This document shows positions 23,413 to 36,545 of a stretch of DNA of 64,000 bases, in pieces. Source of the DNA: Tipula vernalis (Eukaryota; Arthropoda; Insecta; Diptera; Tipulidae); the NCBI GenBank assembly GCA_958295665.1, contig OY282559.1:261708245-261772244 (forward strand). Direction: 5' to 3'. Position numbers and translations under genes: made by a program. How positions within the stretch are numbered: the stretch's first letter is position 1; each line of letters begins with the position of its first letter. A model generated the notes under the pieces. That model saw only the letters and a program-made list of their open reading frames with translations. It did no database searches and was not told the origin of the DNA.

Positions 23413-26109
23413 GCACGAATAAATTCAACATTAGTTGAAATATTACGATTTTGTCAAAAATTTACGTTTTAAGTACTCACGTTTGTTTGAGATATTTATA
23501 CGAAAAGTTAACAATGTTTAATAAAATGAGGTTGCGTTAACAATTTTTTATATGATAAAAATAGAGGCTCACCTGTTAGAAAACGCTCACTAATAACTAA
23601 ATAATAGACGAATTACACAATTTATATTGTAAAAAGAATTATTATCGAAAAAAGATTTTTGTCAAAAAATTGTTGTTTATTAAGGCCTTATTAAGCAAAA
23701 CCGAGACAATGATTTTACGAAAAATCGTTTTCTTAATTGAGCAGAACCAACTGATGATTTTATTTGTATATCTTAAAATAAATTTGGTTGTTGTTTAGAG
23801 ACAATCGCCAAAAATGCAAGGAGAAAAGTCTTTCGCCGCCAAACACTATCAAAGACGTGAGACAAAGAACAAATGTACATCAAATAGTAAAAACAGGCAA
23901 ATGCTTACAAAATGTTTATTTTATAAATAAAAATATCACTGAGTTAATAGACAACCGTACTTGCCCTTAAATACAGATCTTCGGTGGAGCCGAATTTTTT
24001 TTGCAAAGTAACACATGTAATATGAAGATTGTGATGATTACAATTACAATTTTGTGATGGTTTTAATGGTTTTAATTGACCAGACGGAAGGTACACAGAC
24101 CAAACTATCGTGAAAACCATTGCTTAACCCGATCATGAGGTGAGGTCGTATTTATTCAAGGGCCCGCAAAAATCGAATGGTTATAAATCATGTCACACTC
24201 AGTAGTGATCCATATATCAGAGATACCCTAAATAATATGGTGTTCTGTTTCTACTTCTAATACCGTTAGAATCTGATTGAATGGACCAAAATACCATAAG
24301 AACTCTTATTTAAAGCATGAAAGTCGATTCCAATAAAATATTTCATTTAAAGAGAAACCGTAAAACCAAATTGATTTTTTGAAGGGTTTTGGTTAGGGAT
24401 TGCTTCCTTGCGTTTATGCAAGGTCAAAAGCTCAATATCTATCGATTATAAAAGTAAAGAAAGGAGTGACAAGAAAGAATTAATCAGGATCCGGGGTTCC
24501 GACTTCAAGAACTATTCTTACTGTAAGCTATATGCAAAAGGGTCTCATCGCCTAGCCTGTCCCACAAACGTTTACTCAGAAGAAAGAAAGAGTATTGAAA
24601 CATACTGATCCTTGTAAATTCAAGTTCGAGTTTACACCTATCAACTATTTGTCTTTATGTATGCGTTGGCCTGGACAGACTAGGGATAACAAAACCAAGA
24701 TTTTTGAAGTGGTGTAATAATTTATTGAACCAAATTGGTTTCATTGGTTTGGTCATGATTATTAAACTTCACTGGCTGCTGTAATGCTGTCTGAATTTGC
24801 GAATGTTAGTAAACTAAAGTCTAATAAACAATTAGACTGAATTTGCGTAAATATAGATTTGTCTCTCTTTGACTAATTTAGTCTATAGTAAAATTCTATT
24901 TAAAAGGTTTTTTTTCACACAATTTTTCCTTGTTTCACCAATACAGAAGAATCAAACTAGAAAAGGAAAACTAATGAAGTGTAAATAAAAAATAAATCCC
25001 AAATCATCGCAACTTCTTAAAACTGATTTTAAATGTATGTAGTTTATAGGGTTACATTTTTCTAAATTTTTGAGATGGTTTGAACTCGCCAAGGTTCCGC
25101 ACTCAATGCCACAATGAACCCGCGGAAACACTGAGAATTCTACCATAAGTCTCGAATATAGTTATAGTTTTAAGCAAGGGAGAGAGCATAATAATACTAT
25201 GTTGATAGATCTCGATCTTTAGACCTGACTGAGTTACTCTCATCCGTTTTTCCTGAAAACAGATCAGGTTCGGCCCACTGAGAAAGTGACGACCCTACCT
25301 CAGGTTCTACATGGCTCAAAGTTCTAATGATAATTTCTTACCAATAATCGAATTTGGAATGAATTGCTGATATCAGGTTTTGCTGAAAAATTGCTTATTT
25401 ATATAAATTTGTCTAAACAATGAAACCTAAAATTCGCTTCTCTAAGGCTAAATAATCTAAATTAACTTTTGCTTATCATAATTTAAATTAGCCCAATTTC
25501 AGTTCAAATTTATCTTAGCTAATCTTAATTAACCTGCATTTGTGCCAATTCGTCTAAAAAAAATACAAATATTTTCTAAATTGGCAAATACTATAAATAT
25601 TTGGGCCCCACAATAACTCTGTTACATAGGTTTGAGTTAGTCTACAGAGAAGGATAAATTGTTGTAAACTATTGTAAACTTTGATGAAATGTATACAGGT
25701 TGATTGATTTAACGTTACCCACAAATTTTCTCAGAAAGTATAAACGAGTTTCATTATTATTATTAAAATTGGTTGGAACACACAAAAGTCCCGTACTAAA
25801 TTCTACAATGGACCCATGGTATAAACCAGCGATTCTACCCCAATTCACATAGCCAAACTACAGCCTTAGTAAACTAAATGAATCTGGACCAAGGCGCAGA
25901 TGCTAGATGCTCTAAGTTCAAGACTTTGTTTTAAAAACTTCTACCAGAACTATGTCAAAAGTCAGACACCTGCAGACATAGTGAATACAAACATCAATTT
26001 CCTCGAGACAGTCGTCACATATAGTTTTGGACTAGTGCCATCCGTTGAAGATGAATCTTAAAATTACCACGACCAGCTAGTATGGCGACCAGGATCTGTA
26101 ACAGATCTT
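23413..26109. other. A+T-rich stretch, no gene recognised
   Basis: Several short open frames (for example 23788-23970, 24408-24608) lack any recognisable motif, and no terminal repeats or RNA genes were found. Confidence 0.55.
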
Positions 26110-27960
26110 TCCTCAATGACTAAGCAAACTTAGCTAACCTCAAGTTGGGTTTACTAATAAAGTATTTCGTCGCCGTAGGACAGTCAGACGCATCGAGCCA
26201 TCTTAATCTTAATTCATTCTGAATAAAGTCTTTAACTGTTTTCTTACCATTATAAAACGATAAGAGAGCAGCTGGTTCAGGACCATTATATTCCAAACAT
26301 AAACTATTACCCTCAATGTCACTGGACAGAAACCCACAAAATTTGGCCCCTTTGCGAAAACAGTGTATAGTAGTATTCAATTCTCGCTGGAATTCTGACA
26401 GTTCACGCGCGGAAAAAATACATAGGTGCCTTAGTTCGTGGCAAAAATTGTCCATAGGCGTGCAATTTTTTTACATATGTACATAAAATCAAAACATAAA
26501 ACCATGTGTATTAAAACTAAAATACAATACGTTTTAATCATTATTTATTATTTTATTTAGGATTACTATGTAAAATAAATGCGACACATCCAAGTTTTTA
26601 TAATTTTTGTATCTACATCACTGAAGGCTGCGCAAAACTATTAAAAAATTTTTTTTTAAGATCTGAATAAGACTATAGAATTATTAAGCGCTTACAGTCC
26701 TCGACCAATTCTGAAACAGTCAAATGATTCTTCAGCGAGTTGGCCAGTAAATTATAAAGCATCAAACACACAATACGTGAGAGCAATAATCTCCACCTGA
26801 AACAAAGTGAATTGTATACCCAAACTGATACCAGATCTGCGGTCAAGCGATGGACAATACATACCGGACCCCGCACCGGCTTCAGAGAGAGTCAGCCGGC
26901 ATAGAAAAAAACTAGCGACTCAGTCACCCAGTTAAGAAACTCCGACGAGAACTATAAACCCCTCAAAGGATAAACCACGAAATTTTTTGTGTGAAATTGT
27001 ATTCAGGTATGCTGTTACAAATCGGCTGTTAAAGTTTAGAATTTTCCTTTATCCCACAATTGATCCAAGAGAGTTCTTCACCCCAATGAACCTCAGTCGA
27101 AATGCATAGTAGAACAAACAATGCCTAAAATGAAGGACTGAAATTGGTGCAGGAACAGAATGATTTCCGTAGCAAGAAGAGGGATCATGCACCACTAATA
27201 GTGTTGCAAACAATTCCCTGAAATCTATTAAGCTTAGCTATTTAGTATTTTCGGTTAACTACATTGCCGTGCTTAATATCAGTTCTTGTTCCCGTTTTTC
27301 TGCAAAATACACTCATTTCAAAAGTTTAACATCAATTTTTTCAAAATAAGTTTTCTGCACTTATGTCAAATATGTTTAGCACGGCAGTACAGTCCACCGC
27401 ACCTTGGAATTATGCCAATCTACATGTGACCGATAACGCCCAGCTAACAATTGTAACAAGTTCATCCTTGTAAGCATGCTCCATGTTACTGAGTAGGGTA
27501 ACAGACAAATAGCGGTTTCTACTAAATTTGTCGACGATTCTTTCTAAAAATTTAAGAAAGGTACACGTCAGACTAACAGGCCGGAATGCCTTGAAATCTG
27601 AGTAATCTTACCTACCACCGTTCGGAATAAATAAAACTCTACTTCTGCTCCACAAACGTGGAATAGCACCAAAAGCGATGCACGCTTGGTAGATCGGAGG
27701 CAGCACGATCACGGTTGATAATGTTGCAATCGGGAAGATAAACTGAAAAAACAGCTTTTTAGAATAGGTAACTTCTCCATTAGGAAGACGAAGAGCATCA
27801 AGATGACAAGAATCGTTTATAGCGAAAATTCTCTTAAGCATTGCGACAGCCGAAAGGCTATGAATTTCTTCACAGAAGTTAACCCAACAAGGATATTTTA
27901 AGTAAGAGACATTTTTCTTTAGTGGATCACTTTGCACAGGGGTGCTGGATAAAGGATCAA
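26110..27960 (-). pseudogene. LINE #2 (R1/LOA-like), RT N-terminal and RNase H C-terminal relics
   Basis: This minus-strand non-LTR retrotransposon relic is missing most of its middle. At 27608-27937 the pre-RT linker and first RT block are seen: YPCWVNFCEEIHSL, then IYQACIAFGAIPRLW and VLFIPNGGR. It continues in broken frame as FRPVSLTCTFLKFLERIVDK (about 27530-27590) and an HAYKD segment. At 26120-26455 the C-terminal tail follows: NGPEPAALLSFYN, then RLRWLDASDCPTATKYF, the region after RNase H in R1/LOA-type LINEs. The RT core and most of RNase H between them are deleted or unreadable, and a ~126-bp inverted-repeat element sits at 27262-27387. Not functional. It is probably a different copy from LINE #1, since the domain order restarts. 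Confidence 0.7.
27262..27387. mobile_element. 126-bp inverted-repeat element flanked by TA
   Basis: The ends CATTGCCGTGCTTAATATC and, on the other strand, CTGCCGTGCTAAACATATT are inverted repeats with a TA dinucleotide on each outer side (27260-27261 and 27388-27389). That is the target-site pattern of Tc1/mariner-type MITEs. It lies inside the LINE #2 relic, so it inserted later. Confidence 0.6.
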
Positions 27961-28454
27961 ATTTTTAACTTGCAGTAGGAGTCATCGTCAAATGAAACGT
28001 ATTTTTTATATTAGAGTAATCTCAAAAACCATGGCCAAATTAATTTGTAATATAGAATGACCCACAGATTATTAACACACCAAATATGTAGTTTAAAAGC
28101 TTCTTTCTCAAACCCAATTGGGATTTGATGAATGCCCTTGACCCTCTTCAGTTTCGGTTTGTATCTATGCAATAATATTTAGTCGTCGTTATCCATCTGT
28201 TCCGCAAGTGCTTCATCAAGTGTATTTTGTAAGCATGGTACTAATAGTTTTTAATATCTTTTGAATTATATAATATAACATGAAGAACGTGGATCTATGC
28301 TTCGAAGTGCGCAATTATTATTCGATCATTCTCCTCGTTGCCAACTGGTAGCTAAACAGGTATTCTGCCAACATTCTTCGTAATTTAGAACCATGTCGGT
28401 ATTTTAAATTTGTTAATTAAATTTTGTGTTTTGAGATGAAAATTCTAAAGACTT
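27961..28454. other. spacer between the two LINE relics
   Basis: No motif is recognised in either strand. Confidence 0.5.
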
Positions 28455-28621
28455 TAGGTGCGGTTACATTGGGAAATAATTCGCATAAAATTTATTGGTA
28501 TGAATTCGTTAAAAATTGGTTCATACGAATGTATACCGCTGCCTTAGGACGCAGTTACATGAGATAGGAATTCGTACGAAAATGTATGCATTCGAATTCG
28601 TAAGAATGGTTTGCATACCGC
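28455..28621. repeat. short tandem duplication or MITE rich in ATTCGTA words
   Basis: AGGTGCGGTTACATTGGG (28457) and AGGACGCAGTTACATGAG (28549) start two similar half-units, each containing AATTCGTA/CATACGAAT words. It forms the boundary of LINE #1. Its nature is uncertain. Confidence 0.35.
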
Positions 28622-29278
28622 AAGAGGCATTTCAATATCCTTTCTGCTTTCTGAGAAGTGGTCCGTTGTACCACGTCGAGCCAGTTCATCGGCGTTTATA
28701 TTCCCTGTAGTTATGAAATGTCCTGGCACCCATAAAATGTGGATGTTGAACTGATCTGTCATCTCGTTGAGAGATGAGAGTCAGTTCTGGACTACTTTCG
28801 ACGTGAGGAGGTGTGATTGAAGCGTTTTAATGGCAGCCTGACTGTCCGTATATATGCGAATATTACAAACCGATATTACATTATATCTCAACCAGCCTTC
28901 GACTTCCTTTATGGCAGTTACTTCAGCTTGAAAAATGCTACAGTAGTCGGGGAGACGGAAGGAGAGATTTAACAGAAGTTCCTCGCAGAACACTCCAGCC
29001 CCGACTTTCCCGTCCCGTTTTGAAACATCAGTGAAGAAGTTTATAACTCCTGGTTCCAAAACTGCACCCATCATCCAGTCCTTCATGGATGGGATCCTAG
29101 TCCGGAACGTTGTGTCAAAAGATAGTGACGGGACAGTATAGTCGGTGGTCTTGGGAATTTGTTTGTTGCACAAAATAGATGAGTGCCCTGTATTGCTGCA
29201 GATCCACATTAAGATGGATTTCAGCCGTATGGCAGTACAAGCTGCCAACTGATTCCCGAAGATAACTAGAGGAGTCAA
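28622..29278 (-). pseudogene. LINE #1 RNase H domain (decayed)
   Basis: The minus strand encodes the ribonuclease H of a LOA/R1-type LINE. FFTDVSKRDGKVGAGVFC carries the first catalytic Asp. IFQAEVTAIKEVEGWL carries the catalytic Glu, and IRIYTDSQAAIKTL the second Asp. After a frame change, HILWVPGHFITTGN followed by INADELARRG carries the final His/Asp block (28650-28760). RNase H removes the RNA strand during target-primed reverse transcription. All catalytic residues appear present, but the frame is broken at about 28770 and the region is cut off by the repeat at 28455-28621. Confidence 0.85.
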
Positions 29279-29292
29279 AAATAGCGGAGTCT

Positions 29293-30571
29293 CTAGTGCC
29301 TGAGTATGCTCCTCAGTTCACCACTGATCCACAGAGAGATTGTTCTCTGAACTTTTGTCAACAACTTTTGGTTGACAGTTTTATGCAGAGCAGGCCACCA
29401 GACTATTACCCCATACAAAAGTATGGGTCTGACTACTGCGGTATAAAGCCAATGAACGATGCGGAGCTCCAGCCCCCATCCTTCCCCAATGGCATTTTTG
29501 CAAAAGTATAGCTCTACCGTAGCTTTCTTTACCCTTTCCAGAATATTAGGTTTCCAATTTAATTTGATATCCAAAACGAGACCCAGAAACTTCACTTCAA
29601 CTGTAAAAGTCAAGCTGAACCTATTTAAAGTGGGAGGATCGATATGAGGAAGTTTATATTTCCTAGAGCGGAGAACCAATTCGGTTTTGTGTGGGTTCAC
29701 ATTCAACCCACAGCAATTGACCCATAATGAAAGAGTAGGGCATTTTGCATAAGCTCACTAAGGGTGCCGGGATATTTACCACGGACACCAATAGCAACAT
29801 CATCCGCATAGGCAACCACCTTGAAGCCACCGTTCTCCAGTCTCAGCAACAGGTCATTCATGACCAAGTTCCAAAGTAAGGGGGAGGACAGTACGCCACC
29901 CTGCGGTGTACCTATGCTTGCAAATCTTCTGACGGAGAATTCCCCAAAACTAGCATTTATGATCCTTCCTCTTAGCCTTTGATCTATCCAGTCCTTGAGT
30001 AATTCTCCTAGACCTGAAAGTGCCCGAGTTATAGCCCCTGGAAGCCTCAATATCGGTAGCCTCTATATTCGAAAGATTTGTCAATGAAATATATAAGAGA
30101 ATGGAGAGCAATCTCTACAGATCTCCCCTTGCAATGGGCATGTTGAGATTTAGACAGCTTTTCCGACACAATCGTGGCTCTAAATTGTTGCGCTCCTCTA
30201 ATATGTCCTTCCAGTGTTTTTAAAAGGAAGGAAGACAAGCTAATCGGTCTAAGGTCTTTGGGATTGCAGTGTGAACGTTTTTCCGCCTTAGGTATGAGAA
30301 CAACCTTCACTTCTGTCCATTTACTAGGAATGTGACATAGTTCTAGGTTGCCTTTGAAAATTACCTCTAGCCAGGAAATTGTTAGATCCGAGGTTTGTTG
30401 ACTATCCGCAGGGATAATACCATCGAGCCCAGGCGACTTATATGGTTTAAAACTGTTTATCGCCCACAGGATTTTTTTTCTGCTAATAATTTGGCCTATG
30501 AGGCTACTAGCCCTTTTACCTACTGATGTGCTAGGTACAGATTTGGAACAACCAGGAAAATGACTTTCCAT
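29293..30571 (-). pseudogene. LINE #1 reverse transcriptase domain (decayed)
   Basis: Three minus-strand frames cover the RT. The first (30047-30571) has SFKPYKSPGLDGIIPA, then KVVLIPKAEK and LRPISLSSFLLKTLE. The second (29703-30050) has the primer-grip/core motifs SIGTPQGGVLSSPLLWNL and the catalytic VVAYADDVAIG (YADD, about 29804-29815). The third (29293-29706) is the thumb region, VKFLGLVLDIKLNW followed by RPILLYGVIVWW. The PYKSPGLDGIIPA wording and the presence of RNase H point to the LOA/R1 branch of the I superclade. Frame shifts at about 30047 and 29705 break it. Confidence 0.88.
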
Positions 30572-31590
30572 CAGAAGTTCCAGCGAGTCCGCACTATTAG
30601 TGTGTATATCCCATCCGGCCGTTGAAGATAACTTGGGATAGAAGGACCAGTTGCTAGTACTTTGCGAAGCCTAGACATATCCAAAGACCCCTAAATTTTG
30701 CCACAATGTAGTCTCCAAGAACTGTTATTGGCACTTCTCAATTGTTATTTGTAAATTTTGAGGATTTTCTTATAGGAGTCCCAGTCTACAGCAGATTTTT
30801 TTTTCCGTGCTGTTTTGAAGAGTCTTTTGCATTTTCGACGTGTTTGTTGAATCTCTTTGGACGACTAGGGTGGCCGAGATTTACCCCTAGGCCTGCTAAG
30901 GGGACTAGAGAGAGCTACCCAGAATATTTGTAAAGGTATCCCAGTTGGTTTTCCTCCTGTTTCTGTAGATTGGACTTTTTGGAGAAATCAAGTCCATTTC
31001 AAATTGATGATAACAATGATCAGAAAAGGAGTGGTCCTCCGACACTCTCCAGTTTAATAGACTAATCGTCAAAAAGCTTGAGACAAGAGTAATATCCAAT
31101 ACCTCCTGTCTATTACTAGTTATAAAGGTCGGCTTATTGCCTACGTTACATATATGAAGGTTAGTACTTAAAATGTAATCGAGGAGTAACTCACCTCGTT
31201 CATTTGTGTCCGTACTTCCCCAGATCGTGTGACGAGCATTTCCGTCACTCCCAAGGATGACTCCAACCTTGCGCTTCTGATCCTCCAAAATAAGCTTACC
31301 TAGGATGATTGGTGGAGTATCCACTTCATCATAAGCTAGGGAAGCTGATACTAGCCAGAGGTTTCGTTTATCGACCTCAATGCTGACCGCTGCTACATCT
31401 CCATTACTCAAATTTGATAGCAGAAAACAACTTATGTTATTTTAATGAGAATGCACGACCGAACCTTACTTTCTTTTTTCGCGTGCATTAATCTATAATA
31501 GGGAGTTTTGAGTTGAAGTACCCGGTCTTCAGTGACCCAAGGTTTCTGGATTAAGACGACATCTGCCGCTTCTTGCCCAGTTTTTAAAAT
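30572..31590 (-). pseudogene. LINE #1 apurinic-like endonuclease domain (decayed, 5'-truncated element)
   Basis: This is the endonuclease that would nick target DNA for LINE #1. The most 5' readable part (31440-31590) gives VVLIQKPWV, where family members have the LVQEPWV-type catalytic Glu; Gln-Lys replaces it here if the reading is right. Then 30905-31411 gives ILGSDGNARHTIWGS, the Asp-x-Asn-Ala block, PTFITSNRQEVLDITL, and SEDHSFSDHCYHQFEM with the terminal Ser-Asp-His. The stretch 30572-30904 links it to the RT and is out of frame. No ORF1 was found upstream, so the copy is 5'-truncated. Confidence 0.8.
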
Positions 31591-32087
31591 TTTTAAAAAA
31601 ACCTAAATATATAAAAACTTAGGAAACGCGGCTCCGGTTTGATGACTGGGAAATCAAAACTCATAAAGAATTCCAAAAAAGCCTATGAAATATTTTTCTG
31701 TGAGAAATGTCTTATTTAGATCTTCAGATAGTTTTTATGCACAAGCAGTAAAAAACTATATCCATTTTTTTAATTTGTAGAACCCAGAATGAAAATTTTG
31801 AGACCTAAGTTTATTGTGTTGTCTCAAACTAAACCAAAAAGAAATTAATTGACCCAAATGAGACTCACATTCACATAACACAGAAGTTTGTTGTTCCAAA
31901 ACACAACAGTTATATTTTGTACAATCTTTCATAATAAATTCTCAGCTATTGAGATAGTCTAAGTACAACACACTTTATGAAACACTACTGAAACACTGGA
32001 GGATCAGAGAAAAACCTGTGGAAATATTTAAAAATTACGCCAAGGCTCGATTTTTGTAGATACATAAAACTGTTGTAACTAAATTTC
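31591..32087. other. spacer upstream of LINE #1
   Basis: No gene is recognised; A+T-rich. Confidence 0.5.
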
Positions 32088-32475
32088 AAATAAACCGACC
32101 AAACTGATCAATGGGTAAAGCTGTGGCTTTTGGGTCGGAAGGTACTGAGTTCGAATCCCCATAGGGGTGCGATGCAAAAGAGATTTTCATCATCTGATTA
32201 CGATCTGTGATGATAATGAACGCAACTATGATATGACCAACCGTTGAGAGTGTAGAATCCATGGGCCGACTCACCTTTCATGTCAGCACTATTGGCTGGC
32301 TTGAAGCAATGCAATGTGCAGGTGGTTTGTACAAAACGGGTTTATAGCCGTATGTCCTCGATTTGGCTACTACTGCGTAAAGTAGGACGGTAAAAGCGAA
32401 CTGCGGAAGAGTTGAGAGTGCCCTGAGCCTCAGAAAAGATTGCATAGATTAAAATTTAAAGAAAAAAAAATTTAA
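32088..32475 (+). mobile_element. tRNA-derived SINE
   Basis: The head has a pol III internal promoter: GGGTAAAGCTGTGGC (A-box-like) and, 35 bases on, GAGTTCGAATCCCC (B box), followed by an unrelated ~280-bp body. It ends in an A-rich tail (TTTAAAGAAAAAAAAATTTAAAG, about 32453-32475). The minus-strand open frame here is a shadow. The end points are approximate. Confidence 0.6.
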
Positions 32476-35069
32476 AGTACGTAACACAAATTTATAAATT
32501 TTCGGTCACAAATTTTCTATTAATTATTTTATTTTTATTTATAATTTTTTGTGCATTTATGCAAAAAGTGCAACAATTTATGTCAATCTAAAAAATTAAA
32601 TTTATTTTGACAGAAAATGTTGTTTTGACAACAAAATCATGCGAAAAAATAATCCTGTATACCAACTAGCTCAACCTATAATATGTAACTATAATTGAAA
32701 CTCATTTGCAATACGGGAATCGAAATTTTGATGAGCATGAGAACCGACTAGTTGAAAAACCAAATCAAGCCATTTCTCATCCTCATTAGTCATAGAACTG
32801 GAATGCAAGTTCAGTATAATAAAATCGATTTTTTGAATTATTTCATAACCTCCTGGAGACTGCTTAAAGTTATAGCAGGTTAGAAAAAATTGTATTTTGT
32901 TATTAACTGATATCTGTTAAACTAACGCTTGAATCGAACTCATCATCACATAATGCAATCGAAACTATTTACGTAAAATATTGACCTGTAATTAATTGTA
33001 TTGTATAAATTACGCCCGATTTGCGGTTTTAATTATCCGTATCTACTACTGCAAATGCAATGAGGATATTTGTTTTTCGCGCATCATCTAACACCAATTA
33101 CGAATATTATTCAAAAAGTTAATTAACAATATAAAAAATATTTACGCGATTTATAAAATTTGCGAATTAAAAATAAATCAATGTATGTAATTAAAATTTT
33201 CGTGCGCACCAATTATATTATGTATTCATACCTGTGCGAAAGCTTTTGATCAAAAGCAAAGCAGAAAAATAAAAGTTCAAATAGGATTAAAAATGAGGGT
33301 ACCTATTTGAAAAAAAAAAAACCAAACCCTTTATAAATATTTATGAAATTTGGTTAGCGATTTACTCAACCGGAACCCCAAAACATGTTCATATTTCGTA
33401 TATACTCGTACATATATACCTACATGACACCCCCCAATGTATAGTGAGCTGAAGAGGAGTGTTGGTTTTTTAATGTATAAATAGCCTTCACACCAATAAA
33501 CGAATTATATGATCGAATATTGTTGAATTAATCTCTAGCCACCTTGATGACTATTTTCTCCATCGTTAAATAAAACCGAAAATAGGAAAATATGAGAAAA
33601 ACAGAACAACATACAAAACAAAAATATTTATAATACAATCATCACATTGTTGATGCTGCTTTAATAGATGCGGCGTACATGTTTAGAATTTTCTTTGATT
33701 CCCACTGTGTACGCAGCAACAATTCGTTATTCGGAAATAGACTAAAATTTTACTGAGAATTGTATTGTTGTTGTCACGACTATTCAAACGGAATATAAAA
33801 TAACGAATTTGTTACATCTACTTTGCTATATGTATGTATGTGCATGTACGAGTATGTTGATGTACGTGTGACTTTCACCAGAATAATTTAGGAATGAATT
33901 TGGATTTCCTAGAAAATCAAATTATCTGTCGTTATTACAATGAAATTGGAAAGTAAAATGAACCAAAAAAAAAACAAAAAAAAATGTTCTGAGGTCCGAT
34001 TAAATTACATATGATTGTCTGTCATTGTAACCCTTAATTAAATGACAGTTATTTATAGAAAATTTAACACCTATCAAAATTATCTGCCTTTCTATATCCT
34101 ATGGCTCTTTCTTAATAGTAGACAATTACTTAAAGCATTTGGTTGTTAAACAACGTCAAGTTAACATACCATAAGAATTAATGGCTTTGACTTCAAGCTC
34201 TTGGAAACAATATAAAAAATTCGGTAAAAAACTTTTGTTATTGGGTCAATAGGACGAAATATGTCCATTTGTTTTGTTCTCCAAAAAATGAAACAATTAC
34301 ATTAAAGATTGGTCAGCTTGTAGAGTTTCCTATGAATACGGTATGTACGAATAGTATATCAGTGATTGCTTATGCTATTGGGTTAGTCTTTTTGTTATTA
34401 ACCTTGAACATTCACCATTACTATACAACAAATTCATGAAAATTTAATTTCTTAGAGAGTCCTTTGGACATTTTTCATTTAGTAACAAAGGGTTAACCCC
34501 GAATAGAATACGAGGACAATATGTCAGCTTTATATAAATAAAATTCTTTGGTTTAATTTACTTTATTGTTTATTTTCTGACGAATCCTGACTTTCTGCAT
34601 TGCATTTATCAATAAGCACACACTCAATTCGTACACCAAACTTCAATGCATTGACAGCGCTTTTACTGTCGCTAGCCATATTAAAATGCTGTCTTTTCTA
34701 TGAACCAAAGAAAACCTGTGGCCAAGCTTCTGTCGATAAATTTCTGAAAGATATCCGCTAGCAAATATGTTGACTGATGAACGTTATGGTTTCACTCATC
34801 GTATTTTTACATGTAGAAAAATCTGCACAATTTGGTATAAATCTTTATCAAACTAATTGAACCACGTGCGTCTAAAAAATGTGTATTATAACTCGAGGAA
34901 TTTTCCTTCATCCAATCGATGAAAACCTTTACACGGAAGGTTGGATGCGAATTTTTGCAAAAGTTCCGATGCCACAGATTCGAAAATTTCGAGCTGAAAT
35001 GATAAACCATAAAATTCATTGGGTTTCATTTTGATTCTTTTTAATTACATCTATTTTCATTTAGCTGTT
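32476..35069. other. A+T-rich stretch, no gene recognised
   Basis: No gene, terminal repeat or RNA is recognised. The open frame on the complement at 34807-35019 directly downstream of the transporter relic has no identifiable family. Confidence 0.55.
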
Positions 35070-36545
35070 CTAACTCAAACGAAGATACATATGTATATTT
35101 CGTGTTTGCCGTTGAATTAGCGAGTCAGGACTATTCCAAGGTTTCAATTTTGTGTCACCGAATAAGACATACAAAGTGCAACACAAAAGTAATGTGCCGC
35201 CGCTTATCAAGAATATGTATCGCCATTGTTGAACGGTTTGCTGAAATGAAATAGCTTGTTAGACGGAATAATGCTCTTGTTAAGCTACTTACATTTTCGT
35301 AGGAGAGGTATCCCACTATGATTGGGCTTATAAATCCGGGAATACAGCCGATAGAAGTGCTAATGCCTAATATAAGTGATGCATAATTTAAGCTTAAATC
35401 AACCCAATTTGAAAGAGGTCTTGTGGAAACGGCTCCCTGTATTGTTACACTATTGCCCAGAAATAAAAAAGCTTGGAACGAATTCCAACCTGAATATGCA
35501 AGCAAAATCACAAAAATTCCGTTTAAAATACAGCAAACAAATCCCGCTAATTTTCGAACTTCGGTCGGTGTCATTTTTCCATTTCGTAGCATATGGTCGG
35601 CAAACGATGAAAATGTCTTCGCAAAAAGGACAAGCGGCATGTGAGGCATGCCGGCTAGTATGCCAGTCATTTCAATACCCCATCCATGAATATGTTTAAA
35701 GTATGATAGAGCCTGTGTCATCATTGTGAATAGGCCTCTTGGCACTTTACTAACAATATTCTTCTGAATTGATTTCCCAAGTGAATTTTGAATGAAGTCC
35801 CGTTCAGCGGGATCGAAGCAAGAATGATCAACCGGTGAATTATACACAAAGTATTGCCATCCAATAAACCATGTTACTCCAACTGCACCACTAAAATGAA
35901 ATACCCATTCCCAAGACGAAACCATGATTATGTAACCGAATAATGGATAACAGATGGCAATACCAATGGAACTACCAAAATACGCGGTAACAAATGTACT
36001 TCTTTCGTTATGTTGTGCATCGAAGGCCATGATACACCCTAAAATAAAATATACAAAATTTTTATATGAAACCTTCAATATAATTCAACTGATGGTGATA
36101 AACCCCTGAAGAACACAAATAAAAATGATGTACTTAAATTCACAATCTGCTGCCATCACTGGAATTACATTAGTCAAACGAAAACCCATTGTCAGCCAGT
36201 GCAACCAAAAGAAGGATCCTAAAATGTTCGCCTACTGAAGTTCATCCCACTTAAATCCTTTAATGTCGTATGGTTTCTAAACAATTATATAATAATTTAC
36301 GCATTATTCTGAAGTTCCTTTTATAATTTTATTTGTACCTACCTGAATTTTATCCAAAATATAACGTTCAATTGACCTCACACGCTCTGGTATACTCTAT
36401 TCCTTGACCGATTTATTAATCTGACCCGCCAGAGAATATGTTATCGTTAAGGTATAATCATTAGACATGTTTTGATTATAACATTCCATCACCGCGCGAT
36501 TTTCACCTTTTTGCAAGTTGAGTAAGAAACAGCCAAATGTATATT
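35070..36545 (-). pseudogene. SLC17-type MFS anion transporter, multi-exon pseudogene
   Basis: The minus strand carries a relic of an insect SLC17 (inorganic phosphate/sialin-like) transporter, a 12-TM major facilitator. Four exons can be read. One lies upstream of 36343; intron 36277-36342 starts GTAGGT. The second (from 36276) contains FKWDELQ, then an in-frame TAG at 36232-36234, then ANILGSFFWLHWLT. The third (36038-35293) encodes ERSTFVTAYFGSSIGIA, WEWVFHFSGAVGVTWF, YFKHIHGWGIEMTGILAGMP, VRKLAGFVCCI and GFISPIIVGYLSYEN. A 52-bp intron (35241-35292) follows. The last exon gives WRYIFLISGG and VLFGDTKLKPWN, ending at TAG 35070-35072. Compared with the family, short blocks are missing: the segment after HWLT, the WSKWAPP-like stretch before ERST, and about 25 residues before GLFTMMTQA. 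The premature stop and deletions make it a pseudogene, although exon 3 stays open. Confidence 0.8.

Noticed and set aside
34807..35019. 70-codon minus-strand frame next to the transporter relic
   Set aside because: It lies downstream of the transporter stop codon, has no splice link to it and no recognisable family.
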